DNA of 64,000 nt from JABDOU01 sp041567895. GTDB lineage: Bacteria; Actinomycetota; Acidimicrobiia; Spongiisociales; SHLN01. The position numbers and the translations under genes were made by a program. Location of the stretch: NCBI GenBank assembly GCA_041567895.1, contig JBFGAX010000002.1, positions 1-64,000 of the forward strand, read 5' to 3'. Positions 25,251 through 33,050 of this stretch are shown here, piece by piece. Every line of letters starts with the position of its first letter. The first letter of the stretch is position 1. The notes beneath the pieces are model-generated. The model was not told the DNA's origin. It did not search any database and was given only the letters and a program-made list of their open reading frames with translations.

Positions 25251-26680
25251 GAGGTGAGGACCTTCTTCTTTCGCCGCTTGGCGGCAGTGTGAAGTTTCTT
25301 GAAGGATGACTCGATCGCCGAGACAAAATCCGGAGCGTCGGGAACGGAATCCGCGTCGGAGACAATGCCCCACGCCAGTTGTCCCTCGTAACTGAACAGC
25401 GCAACGCCGAGTCCATGGGTCGACCACAGCGGCACCATCGGGTAGTGAACTTCCAACCTGGCATCGAGCATGTAGATCGGGATTTGCGGTCCGGGAACGT
25501 TTGTGACCGTCATATTGAAAGGGCGGATGTTGGTAGCAGCCAACCGGGCGGCGAGGGAGAGAATGGTCGTTGGAGTCCAGGAACCGGCTTGCACGAGAAG
25601 AGAAGCCCCCAACGCCTGGTCGGTCTCTTTGAGCTCGGCCGTTCGCTCTCCAACGGCCTTGAATTGATCGACTGGTTTTTCGAGGTCGATTGGCAGGTCC
25701 AGCAGCCACATGGCCACGTTGTTACCGGTCATCGAGGTGTCATCCTCGCTCCGCACACTCACCGGTGCCATGATGCGAAACTCGAGGTCGTCGGTGTCGG
25801 TTCCCCGCTGCTGCAGAAACGTCCTCACGGCTCCTGCCACCGTGGCGAGAACGACGTCGTTGACGGTTCCGCCGAGCCGGTTTTTCACATCCTTGACGTC
25901 TTCGAGCGGCGTGGTCGTCCAGTGAAACCGTCGGTTGGGTCCGATGTGCGGGTTGATGGGAGTTTCGTCGGCGTTCTGGAGCCAGCCAGAACCCAGGGCC
26001 TTGGACATCGCGCGAGCGCGGTGCGAAAGCGCCTCGCTGGCGTCACCACCCCTCAGGAAATCTGCCGCACCCTTCATCAGATCCATCGGCTGACGAACTC
26101 TGCGACTCACTTCGTCGGAAAGCAGGGCGGCTTTTGTCGGAGCGGGCCGAGGCTCGAAAGGTGGCGGCTCCTCGATTTCTGTCGATGGCCAGAAGTTCAG
26201 GAGCACCTTGAGCAGGTCGACTCCGGCCATTCCGTCGATCATGCAGTGGTGCACCTTGGCAATGATCGCGAATTTGCCGTCTTCGAGTCCTTCGACGACC
26301 CACACCTCCCACAGTGGCCGAAAGCGATCGAGCTTCTGCGAGAAGATCCTGGCGGCAACGTCTTGCAGCTGTTCCTCGGTGCCGGGATGCGGCAAGCTCG
26401 TGTGCCGCACGTGATAGTTGATATCGAAGTGCTCGTCGTCCACCCAGACCGGATGTCCGTCAAACGGGACAGTCATGATGACCTCCCGGTATCTCGGTAT
26501 GAGATGGAGCTTCGACTCGATGAAGTCACGTATCAAGCCGACATTTACGCTCTTGCCATCGACGAGAGAGCCACCTTCGAAGATCATCACTCCCGCGACA
26601 TGGAAGTGGGCATTGCGATCTTCCATGGCCAGATAGGTGGAATCGAGAAAGGACAGCCGCTCATAAAAGGTATCAGTCAT
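25247..26680 (-). CDS. Wax ester synthase / acyl-CoA:diacylglycerol acyltransferase (WS/DGAT)
   Basis: This encodes 477 residues of the bifunctional WS/DGAT family that makes triacylglycerol or wax esters. The catalytic motif HHxxxDG is HHCMIDG at about residue 140. The C-terminal family motif is NMTVTNVPGPQIPIYM. The typical length is about 450-480. The start ATG 26680 gives MTDTFYERLSFLD, close to the usual family N-terminus, with TACCGT eight bases upstream; a TTG nine bases earlier is possible. It overlaps gpsA by four bases, so glycerol-3-phosphate supply and acylation are co-expressed. It is typical of lipid-storing actinobacteria. Confidence 0.93.
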   Translation of the reverse strand: MTDTFYERLSFLDSTYLAMEDRNAHFHVAGVMIFEGGSLVDGKSVNVGLIRDFIESKLHLIPRYREVIMTVPFDGHPVWVDDEHFDINYHVRHTSLPHPGTEEQLQDVAARIFSQKLDRFRPLWEVWVVEGLEDGKFAIIAKVHHCMIDGMAGVDLLKVLLNFWPSTEIEEPPPFEPRPAPTKAALLSDEVSRRVRQPMDLMKGAADFLRGGDASEALSHRARAMSKALGSGWLQNADETPINPHIGPNRRFHWTTTPLEDVKDVKNRLGGTVNDVVLATVAGAVRTFLQQRGTDTDDLEFRIMAPVSVRSEDDTSMTGNNVAMWLLDLPIDLEKPVDQFKAVGERTAELKETDQALGASLLVQAGSWTPTTILSLAARLAATNIRPFNMTVTNVPGPQIPIYMLDARLEVHYPMVPLWSTHGLGVALFSYEGQLAWGIVSDADSVPDAPDFVSAIESSFKKLHTAAKRRKKKVLTS

Positions 26681-26688
26681 GGGTCCCA

Positions 26689-26694
26689 ACGGTA
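26689..26694 (-). promoter_or_regulatory. Candidate -10 element of the WS/DGAT-gpsA operon
   Basis: On the minus strand TACCGT ends eight bases before the ATG at 26680. Confidence 0.4.
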
Positions 26695-26807
26695 GCGCTC
26701 ATACTCGACGATGGACGAACGAGAGTCACACGGCGGAATGAAACATTCCTCAAGCGCCCCGATTTGGGTTCCGATACCGGTATCTGAACGTACTGAAGGA
26801 CCTTGCT

Positions 26808-27662
26808 ATGAGGCTGCGAGCAATCGCTGGACTACTAACGCTCACCCTCGTTGCCGCGGCGTGCTCCGGCGCAGCGAGCGACGAAGAGCCGACTGATGAA
26901 CCGGTAGTGGCCGAGCTGCCTGCCACTCAGACCGTGGAGGACATGCCCCTCGCAGATGCGACGTCATCCACGATGATCCCCACGACCACCCTCGCGCGGT
27001 ACCCGTCCGACTATTCAGGTGTCTCCGACCTGGGTGGGGAAGCTGGCGCAATTCCACAGGCTTATCTGGACCGCTCCGTCCAGATCGAGGTCATCCAGGA
27101 GATGGTCACGGCCCAGGTCCAACACGACTGGGACGTCGTATACGACATGGCCACACCAGCCCATCGGGATCTCTGCCCCTTCGAGAAGTTTGAATCGCTG
27201 ACTGCCGGCATGGACGAGCGTGAGGTCGAAGTGGCCTTTGGGGACATGAAGGTCTCGCAAGGGAACGATGCCGTGTATGCGGATTTCAATCTCTTCGCTA
27301 CAACGGAGCAGTTGCCTGTCGGATTCCGCGTCGCCACGGCCCCCGAGCTCATGACGAACCGGGTTGTACCGTCGGAAAACACCAGCGTCCTACTCGGTGA
27401 GCTCACAGCGTCGGGTTTCCCTCACGAGCTACTCGTCGTCGAGTCCTTCGGGATCGAAGGCGTCGTGGCACACGTGGGTGGTCAAATGCTCGCCATCGAA
27501 AACGGACGGTTGATGATGGCGGAGAACCCATGCCTGGTTGCCGAGCTGGCGGCCAAGACGACTGGTGGGTTGTCCATGTGGGTGTATCCAACCATCGATC
27601 CCGTCGAAGACCCGGCTGCTGCTGAGGCCGCAGCAGATGCTGAGACCACTACGCCCGAGTGA
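26808..27662 (+). CDS. Lipoprotein of unknown function
   Basis: This encodes 284 residues. The signal peptide MRLRAIAGLLTLTLVAAAC ends in a lipobox, so Cys19 should be lipidated. An acidic, Thr-rich linker (about 20-60) leads to a globular domain of about 190 residues. Its start, VTAQVQHDWDVVYDMATPAHRDLCPFEKFE, resembles NTF2-like or DUF4878-type folds, but this is a weak impression. The C-terminus is an Ala/Glu/Thr-rich tail. An AAGGA ribosome-binding site precedes the ATG. The gene lies between the WS/DGAT operon (divergent) and an acyl-CoA dehydrogenase (same strand, 18 bases apart). Confidence 0.8.
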   Translation: MRLRAIAGLLTLTLVAAACSGAASDEEPTDEPVVAELPATQTVEDMPLADATSSTMIPTTTLARYPSDYSGVSDLGGEAGAIPQAYLDRSVQIEVIQEMVTAQVQHDWDVVYDMATPAHRDLCPFEKFESLTAGMDEREVEVAFGDMKVSQGNDAVYADFNLFATTEQLPVGFRVATAPELMTNRVVPSENTSVLLGELTASGFPHELLVVESFGIEGVVAHVGGQMLAIENGRLMMAENPCLVAELAAKTTGGLSMWVYPTIDPVEDPAAAEAAADAETTTPE

Positions 27663-27666
27663 TCGT

Positions 27667-27672
27667 TAGTCT
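27667..27672 (+). promoter_or_regulatory. Candidate leaderless -10 element of an acyl-CoA dehydrogenase gene
   Basis: TAGTCT ends eight bases before the GTG at 27681. Confidence 0.4.
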
Positions 27673-27680
27673 CACCATCC

Positions 27681-28892
27681 GTGAGCACCAACGACAAAAC
27701 CGACGAGCATCCCCAAGAGCAGACGAGAGTTCGCGAAGCTGTTGAACGACTTCTAGCCGACCACCCTCCCGAAACCACTGACGATCGCGACTTCTGGGCC
27801 GCTCAGTTCGATGCCGGTTTGGCGTGGGTCCATTTTCCAGGAGGAAATGGCGGACTGGGAGTGAGCCCCGCCCACCAGACGCTCGTGTCGAGCATGCTCG
27901 ACGATGCTGGAGCTTCGCAGCGAAATCGGCTCGTGAATATTCTGGGCATCGGGATGGGTGCTCCTGTCATCAACACCTTCGGAACCGATCAGCAAAAGCG
28001 GATGTTGAGACCAATGTTCATCGTCGATGAGATCTGGTGCCAGATGTTCAGCGAACCCGGCGCAGGGTCTGATGTTGCAGCCCTCTCAACCCGTGCCGTG
28101 AAAGACGGCGATGAATGGATCGTCAACGGCCAGAAGGTGTGGACCACCCTCGGTCATTTGGCCAAGTGGGGCATGCTCGTGGCGAGAACCGATCCGGATG
28201 TACCAAAGCACAAGGGACTCACCTATTTCCTGATCGACATGGAATCACCGGGTGTCGAGGTTCGACCGCTTCGGCAAATCACCGGTGAGGCCGAATTCAA
28301 CGAGGTGTACTTCACAGACGCCCGCATCCCGGACTCGATGAGAGTTGGCGACGTGGGAGATGGCTGGCGAGTGGCGATCGCTACCTTGATGAACGAGCGG
28401 GTCGCTATCGGAGGAAACGTGACACCTCGCGAGTCGGGTTCGATCGGCGACGTCATGAAGGTTTGGAAAGAGCGTAGGCCAAACGATTCGGGCAAGCGTG
28501 ACGAACTCATGAAACTGTGGATCGAAGCCGAAGCCATGCGGCTGACGACGATCAGGGCTGGTCAGGCTCGGGAGGCGGGTACCCCTGGTCCGGAGGGATC
28601 GACCGGCAAGCTTCATTGGGCAGAAGCAAACAAACGAATCTACGAATTCGGCATGGAGCTATTGGGGGCCGACGCCATGCTGTTCACCGATTATTCATAC
28701 CGCGTTCCAAGCGCTGAGCAGCGGCGTGAGGAGAAAGACATCCGTGAGAAGTTTCTGCGGTCGCGAGCCAATTCGATTGAGGGTGGCACGACCCAGATCA
28801 TGAAGAACATTCTCGGTGAGCGCGTGCTGGGTCTTCCCGGCGAACCTCGCGTAGATAAAGACCTGCCCTGGAACGAAGTCCCACGCAGCTAG
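27681..28892 (+). CDS. Acyl-CoA dehydrogenase
   Basis: This encodes 403 residues, the standard length. The flavoenzyme oxidises acyl-CoA to trans-2-enoyl-CoA. The FAD/substrate motifs MFSEPGAGSDVA and VNGQKVWTT are clear, and the C-terminal SRANSIEGGTTQIMKNILGERVLGL is characteristic. The position of the classical catalytic Glu in this subfamily is not certain from sequence alone, so the substrate cannot be assigned; actinobacterial paralogues act on fatty acids, steroids or branched chains. The GTG start lies 18 bases after the lipoprotein gene, with a leaderless-type element. The stop overlaps the convergent sirtuin gene by four bases. Confidence 0.93.
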   Translation: MSTNDKTDEHPQEQTRVREAVERLLADHPPETTDDRDFWAAQFDAGLAWVHFPGGNGGLGVSPAHQTLVSSMLDDAGASQRNRLVNILGIGMGAPVINTFGTDQQKRMLRPMFIVDEIWCQMFSEPGAGSDVAALSTRAVKDGDEWIVNGQKVWTTLGHLAKWGMLVARTDPDVPKHKGLTYFLIDMESPGVEVRPLRQITGEAEFNEVYFTDARIPDSMRVGDVGDGWRVAIATLMNERVAIGGNVTPRESGSIGDVMKVWKERRPNDSGKRDELMKLWIEAEAMRLTTIRAGQAREAGTPGPEGSTGKLHWAEANKRIYEFGMELLGADAMLFTDYSYRVPSAEQRREEKDIREKFLRSRANSIEGGTTQIMKNILGERVLGLPGEPRVDKDLPWNEVPRS

Positions 28893-29584
28893 TCAAAAAG
28901 CTGGGGAATGATGTCGCCTGCGTTTCCGATGAGTTCGATTCCAACCCCGAGGTCAAGTGGCTCGAGGTTGACGACGACGATCTTCGCTCCTGATCGGTGC
29001 GCAGTTTCGATGAGGCCGGCCGCCGGATAAACGACCGCGCTGGTACCGACAACGAGCATCACGTCCGCCTCGTATGCAGCCGATTCCGCGGCTTCCACAA
29101 CGCGTTCTGGCAGCATTTCACCGAACCAAACGACATCCGGCCTCATAGCAGCGCCGCACTCGGGACAGTGATATAACCCCGTTCGGGTCGCAGCGACGAC
29201 GTGTCCGCATCCGGCATGGCATCTGTCTCTGGTGATGGTGCCATGGAGGTGGAGGACGCCGGTCGCGCCGGCCGCTTCCAGAAGCCCGTCGACGTTCTGT
29301 GTCATGTGGATCATGTTCGATTGCGCCGCCAGAGCCAGATGAGCACGATTTGGTTTGGCAGAGGCGTTTGCCCGGCGCCGGGCGTTGTACCACGCCACGA
29401 CCCGGTCCGGATCGTTCGAAAAGCCCTCCGGTGTGGCCATCTGCTGAGGATCGATCTTGGCCCAGACGCCGTCAGGATCCCGGAAGGTGGCGATACCGGA
29501 CTCGGCAGACAAGCCCGCCCCCGAGAATGACACCGGGCGGCTGGCTGTCGCCAGCCACGCCCTGGCTGTGGAGATATCGGTCAT
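28889..29584 (-). CDS. cobB: NAD-dependent protein deacylase (sirtuin, class III-like)
   Basis: This encodes 231 residues from the ATG at 29584; a GTG at 29596 is an alternative. The Sir2 core motifs are FSGAGLSAESGIATFRD, MTQNVDGLLEAAG and HLHGTI with the catalytic His, then VVWFGEMLP. A zinc ribbon is formed by Cys residues in DRCHAGC and YHCPEC. The WYNARRR segment carries the Tyr-x-x-Arg pair that in SIRT5 and CobB binds succinyl or malonyl lysine, so desuccinylase activity is plausible. This fits a cell with active acyl-CoA metabolism next door, though that link is only contextual. A divergent hypothetical gene shares the promoter region. Confidence 0.92.
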   Translation of the reverse strand: MTDISTARAWLATASRPVSFSGAGLSAESGIATFRDPDGVWAKIDPQQMATPEGFSNDPDRVVAWYNARRRANASAKPNRAHLALAAQSNMIHMTQNVDGLLEAAGATGVLHLHGTITRDRCHAGCGHVVAATRTGLYHCPECGAAMRPDVVWFGEMLPERVVEAAESAAYEADVMLVVGTSAVVYPAAGLIETAHRSGAKIVVVNLEPLDLGVGIELIGNAGDIIPQLFD

Positions 29585-29592
29585 GGGCGCCC

Positions 29593-29598
29593 ACACTA
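29593..29598 (-). promoter_or_regulatory. Candidate leaderless -10 element of the sirtuin gene
   Basis: On the minus strand TAGTGT ends eight bases before the ATG at 29584. Confidence 0.4.
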
Positions 29599-29626
29599 TC
29601 GGGCACCGACGCCTGGCCCCTACCGG

Positions 29627-29632
29627 TAACGT
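29627..29632 (+). promoter_or_regulatory. Leaderless -10 element of a small membrane protein gene
   Basis: TAACGT ends exactly six bases before the GTG at 29639. Confidence 0.5.
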
Positions 29633-29638
29633 GGCCCG

Positions 29639-30082
29639 GTGCGCAAGGCTGTCCTATTTCGATCCGTGATCAGATTGCTGGACGAAGGAAGCGAGGTGAT
29701 CGAGGCCGTTTACATGTGGAAACGGCACCGTCACGTGGTGCCATTCGCCGGAGTCACGTTTGTCGGCATGGTTTTGCTTTCTGGTTGGCTGGGTTGGGAG
29801 GATTGGGCGACCAGAATCGTCATCGGGCTGGCGGCTACTGCGGTCGCCGTTGCCGCGTCGACCGACTACAAGGTTTTGGCCAGCACTTCGAGCGGTCTTT
29901 ACCTGCTCGATGCGAGCCGTATCCGCCAGACTGCGAAAGCTATGGGGAGACGTCTTCCACCGGGTACCGAAATCAAGCAGGCAGGCGGGACCATGCTCGC
30001 AGTGGACTGGGAGGTAGACGGCTCCCTGTACACGGTTCCGAAATCTTCTGAGCGAGCAATGAACCGGATTGCGGGGAGCTGA
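29639..30082 (+). CDS. Small two-helix membrane protein of unknown function
   Basis: This encodes 147 residues. After a basic N-terminus (RKAVLFRSVIRLLDEGSEVIEAVYMWKRHRH) there are two adjacent hydrophobic helices (about 33-75). A C-terminal domain of about 70 residues follows with short beta-like segments (LASTSSGLYLLDASRI, DGSLYTVPKS), which may lie in the cytoplasm. No family is recognised. The GTG start is supported by a leaderless promoter. It is divergent from the sirtuin gene and convergent with the protease gene, so it stands alone. Confidence 0.75.
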   Translation: MRKAVLFRSVIRLLDEGSEVIEAVYMWKRHRHVVPFAGVTFVGMVLLSGWLGWEDWATRIVIGLAATAVAVAASTDYKVLASTSSGLYLLDASRIRQTAKAMGRRLPPGTEIKQAGGTMLAVDWEVDGSLYTVPKSSERAMNRIAGS

Positions 30083-30083
30083 G

Positions 30084-30821
30084 TCACAGTCCTTGGAGTC
30101 GCGAGAGGGCCGGGTCACATACAAAACTCCGGGTTGGTCCGCCGTCGCCCGTCGCTCGAGTCAGGAATGCGGCGATTTCGGCGCTGGCGGTGGCCCAGGT
30201 CGAGACGCCTTCTTTGCCGGTTGCGAAAACCAACCCGATCAGCCGGTCTTCTGTGTTGTATACACCGGCTCCGGAGTCCCCCGTAGTAGTTCTTGCATCG
30301 AGTTCGTATCCGAGGCGAGTAAAGCGGTCGGATCCGAGGATTTCCTCAATCGAAAGCGAGACTGCCGCTCTCACGGTGAACGGTACCGTGCCGGAGGAAG
30401 CGGCGCCCTCGATGAAGCCAGACGCTCCCACTCCTGCGGACGCGAGCAACACATCATCGAAACCTGTGGGTGGCACGAGTAGCAGTGCGAGATCCTTTTC
30501 GAGGTCGACAGCGGTGACATGGGCATGAACCGACTCGCCACTCGTCAATGTGATTTGGATCTCGTCTGCCCGGGCCACGAGGTGTGCGACCGTGAGGATG
30601 AGTTCATCTGCAACAGCTACCCCGGAACCAATGCGACCCGACGCGAACCCGCACCCACTGGTCTCCAAGCGGACTGCTCGTAGTGCCGGATCGTCTGCCA
30701 GGTCCGATCCGGTACGGGTATCAACGAGTTGAATCGGCCCGCACCCGCCAACCAGCAGCATCGCCGCTAACCAGGGGGCGAGGCAGCCGGACCGATTTCG
30801 AAGAATGCTCCACATGGCCAT
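30084..30821 (-). CDS. Lipoprotein trypsin-like serine protease
   Basis: This encodes 245 residues from an ATG at 30821; an ATG at 30815 is equally possible. The signal peptide ends in lipobox LLVGGC. The catalytic triad of the chymotrypsin/HtrA-like fold is visible: His in LTVAHLV, Asp in DLEKDLALLLV, and Ser in TTGDSGAGV. No PDZ domain follows, so it is shorter than HtrA. It should act at the outer face of the membrane. It is divergent from the TRAP transporter operon, with only about 50 bases between them. Confidence 0.88.
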   Translation of the reverse strand: MAMWSILRNRSGCLAPWLAAMLLVGGCGPIQLVDTRTGSDLADDPALRAVRLETSGCGFASGRIGSGVAVADELILTVAHLVARADEIQITLTSGESVHAHVTAVDLEKDLALLLVPPTGFDDVLLASAGVGASGFIEGAASSGTVPFTVRAAVSLSIEEILGSDRFTRLGYELDARTTTGDSGAGVYNTEDRLIGLVFATGKEGVSTWATASAEIAAFLTRATGDGGPTRSFVCDPALSRLQGL

Positions 30822-30857
30822 ATGTTGTAACGTGAGGAAGCTAACCCGTTGAAATGT

Positions 30858-30866
30858 AGGAGGAGG
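30858..30866 (+). promoter_or_regulatory. Strong ribosome-binding site that fixes a TTG start
   Basis: AGGAGGAGG lies four bases before the TTG at 30871 and decides the start of the TRAP small permease gene despite its rare start codon. Confidence 0.75.
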
Positions 30867-30870
30867 TTGA

Positions 30871-31587
30871 TTGAGCGAACTCGAGCCCAAACCGGACGTT
30901 ACAACGACCGCTGAAGACCTCCTCGAGGGCTTGACCAAGGCTCGCGAAGCGGAGCCCCTAGACGTGCCGGGAGGCTTGCAGGGATTCTTGTATCACTTGC
31001 GACGCGGTATCGAAGCCATCACCACTGTGACTGGAAAGGCGTCCTGGGTGCTGGCGTGGGTCGTGTTTGTTCTCGGATTCTTCAATGTCGTCACGAGGTA
31101 TGTGGCGCGGTTCATCCAGCGCGACATCATCGTCGGCGAGGTGTTTGATCTCCAATGGATGTTGTTCGGTGCGCTGTTTCTGCTCGGTCTCAACTATGGC
31201 GTCCGGGAGGGTGTCAACCCCCGAATCGACTTCTGGTGGGCCAACTTCTCGAATAAGAGAAAAGCGATCATCGACCTGATCGTTCACATATTTCTCTTCT
31301 TCCCGTTTCTGATACTCGCGATCAAAACGCTCTGGAGCTGGTCTCTCTCCGGCATGGGCAGGTCATTTGACGGGAGCTGGTCGACGTGGAGAGTCTGGGA
31401 AATATGGGAACAGTCGACTGATGCCGGTGGTCTGCCCCGTGGCCCGATCAAGCTGCTGATTTTGATTGGATTCATATTGATGGCGAGTCAAATCGTGGCA
31501 GAGATCATCAAGCAGATCCTGGTGTTGATGGACCGTGAGGATCTGGCGGGCGTGGCCGCCATCGAAGCCCCACTGCGGGTGGAGTAG
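30871..31587 (+). CDS. TRAP transporter small permease (DctQ family)
   Basis: This encodes 238 residues with four predicted hydrophobic helices after a soluble N-terminal segment of about 45 residues. The DctQ signature region is VFDLQWMLFGALFLLGLNYGVREGVNPRIDFWW. It forms the membrane complex with the large permease and works with the binding protein to import an organic acid, driven by sodium. A long cytoplasmic loop between the third and fourth helices (GRSFDGSWSTWRVWEIWEQ) is typical of the mannitol/chloroaromatic-type subgroup. It is the first gene of a three-gene operon; the next gene starts three bases after its stop. Confidence 0.93.
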   Translation: MSELEPKPDVTTTAEDLLEGLTKAREAEPLDVPGGLQGFLYHLRRGIEAITTVTGKASWVLAWVVFVLGFFNVVTRYVARFIQRDIIVGEVFDLQWMLFGALFLLGLNYGVREGVNPRIDFWWANFSNKRKAIIDLIVHIFLFFPFLILAIKTLWSWSLSGMGRSFDGSWSTWRVWEIWEQSTDAGGLPRGPIKLLILIGFILMASQIVAEIIKQILVLMDREDLAGVAAIEAPLRVE

Positions 31588-31590
31588 AGA

Positions 31591-32997
31591 GTGGATCTCG
31601 GCGTCGCGCTTTCGATGGCGATGTTTGTGATCTTCATCGGGTTGATTCTGATCGGCTACAACGTCGCGTTCTCGTTTGCAGCGACTGCGCTTCTGTTTTC
31701 TTTCATCGGCGACCTGGCAGGTGTGTTCGATCCGACATCTCTCAACGTTCTGCCCGGCCGATGGTTCGGAGCCGTGTCCGATTCGACACTTCTCGCTGTG
31801 CCCTTTTTTGTTCTCATGGGTGCGATTCTCGAGCGATCAGGCCTCGCAGAACGTTTGCTGACAGCTATCGGAATGCTGCTCGGTCCACTCAAGGGTGGAG
31901 TCGCCGCAGCAGTGATTCTGGTGGGAACACTCCTGGCGGCTGCGACCGGCGTCGTGGCAGCGACCGTCATCGTGATGGGACTGCTTTCGCTGCCAACCAT
32001 GGTGCGCCTTGGCTACGACCACAAGCTGGCGACCGGCGCCATCATCGCGTCCGGAACGCTGGCACAGCTCCTACCGCCGAGTCTCGTGCTGATTCTCCTC
32101 GCACAGCAGATGGGGGTCGGGATCCTCGGATTGTTTGCCGGTGCCCTGATCCCGGGACTGATGCTCAGCGGGTTGTATGTTGCCTACGCACTCGGCGTTT
32201 CGTATGTTCGGCCAGGTGTCGGCCCGGCAATGCCTGTTGCGGAGCGGACCCTCACCGGCAAAGTGCTCGCGCTCGAAGTGCTTTTCTCAGTTGTTCCGAT
32301 CATCCTGCTGATCGTCGGCGTGTTGTTCTCTATTTTCCAGGGAATCGCCACGCCTTCCGAATCCGGAGCCGTCGGCGTGTTTGGCGCTCTGGTGCTGGCG
32401 GTGCTGGCCTTTCAATTCGACAAAGTGCTTGTCCGGGCCGGAGCGACGCACGTAGTGCCGCGCTGGAGGTTGACGCGCAAAGCGTTGAGAGAGGCCGCTC
32501 GATCAACGGCGAACGTGAGCATCCTCGTCATGACGCTGTTGTTTGCGTCGTCGTTCTTCTCCCTCATGTTTTTACGGCTCGGTGGGTCCGATGCAACGGC
32601 GGACTTCCTCGCGGGGATCGGGGGAGGCAAGACCGGCTTCGTTCTCGTGGCGATGGTCGCTGTGTTCCTGCTCGGGATCAATCTGGAGTTTCTCGAGATC
32701 ACGTTCATCGTCGTACCGATCTTTCTGCCTGCCATGGATGCGCTCGGATTCACTGTCCAGGAAAAGATCTGGTTCACCGTTCTGATGGCGGTGAATCTGA
32801 ACATGGCGTTCATATCACCACCCGTTGGCTTCTCCCTCTTCTATCTGCAGTCAGTCGCGCCCCCGGAGGTAAAGACTGCTGACATTCACAAGGGTGCAAT
32901 TCCGTTCATGGTGCTGCAGGGCGTTGCATTGCTGCTGCTCGGATTTTTTCCTGGCATCGTGCAGACGTCGTTTGACCTATTCGTTCCTGGTGGGTGA
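31591..32997 (+). CDS. TRAP transporter large permease (DctM family)
   Basis: This encodes 468 residues with about 12-13 hydrophobic helices. DctM features include the N-terminal AVPFFVLMGAILERSGLAERLL, the helical hairpin region LPTMVRLGYDHKLATGAIIASGTLAQLLPPS, and the C-terminal NLEFLEITFIVVPIFLP and NMAFISPPVGFSLFYL. It forms the transport pathway. The length is typical of the larger DctM subgroup. The GTG start is three bases after the small permease, and the stop is 53 bases before the binding protein gene. Confidence 0.95.
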   Translation: MDLGVALSMAMFVIFIGLILIGYNVAFSFAATALLFSFIGDLAGVFDPTSLNVLPGRWFGAVSDSTLLAVPFFVLMGAILERSGLAERLLTAIGMLLGPLKGGVAAAVILVGTLLAAATGVVAATVIVMGLLSLPTMVRLGYDHKLATGAIIASGTLAQLLPPSLVLILLAQQMGVGILGLFAGALIPGLMLSGLYVAYALGVSYVRPGVGPAMPVAERTLTGKVLALEVLFSVVPIILLIVGVLFSIFQGIATPSESGAVGVFGALVLAVLAFQFDKVLVRAGATHVVPRWRLTRKALREAARSTANVSILVMTLLFASSFFSLMFLRLGGSDATADFLAGIGGGKTGFVLVAMVAVFLLGINLEFLEITFIVVPIFLPAMDALGFTVQEKIWFTVLMAVNLNMAFISPPVGFSLFYLQSVAPPEVKTADIHKGAIPFMVLQGVALLLLGFFPGIVQTSFDLFVPGG

Positions 32998-33050
32998 ATT
33001 CCCACTGCCGATCCGCTAGACATAGAACCAACGATTCAGGAGGAATCCGA

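Noticed and set aside
25379..26695. 438-codon open frame on the plus strand opposite the WS/DGAT gene
   Set aside because: Antisense shadow of a gene with clear catalytic motifs. Rich in His, Arg and Gly with no fold-like pattern.
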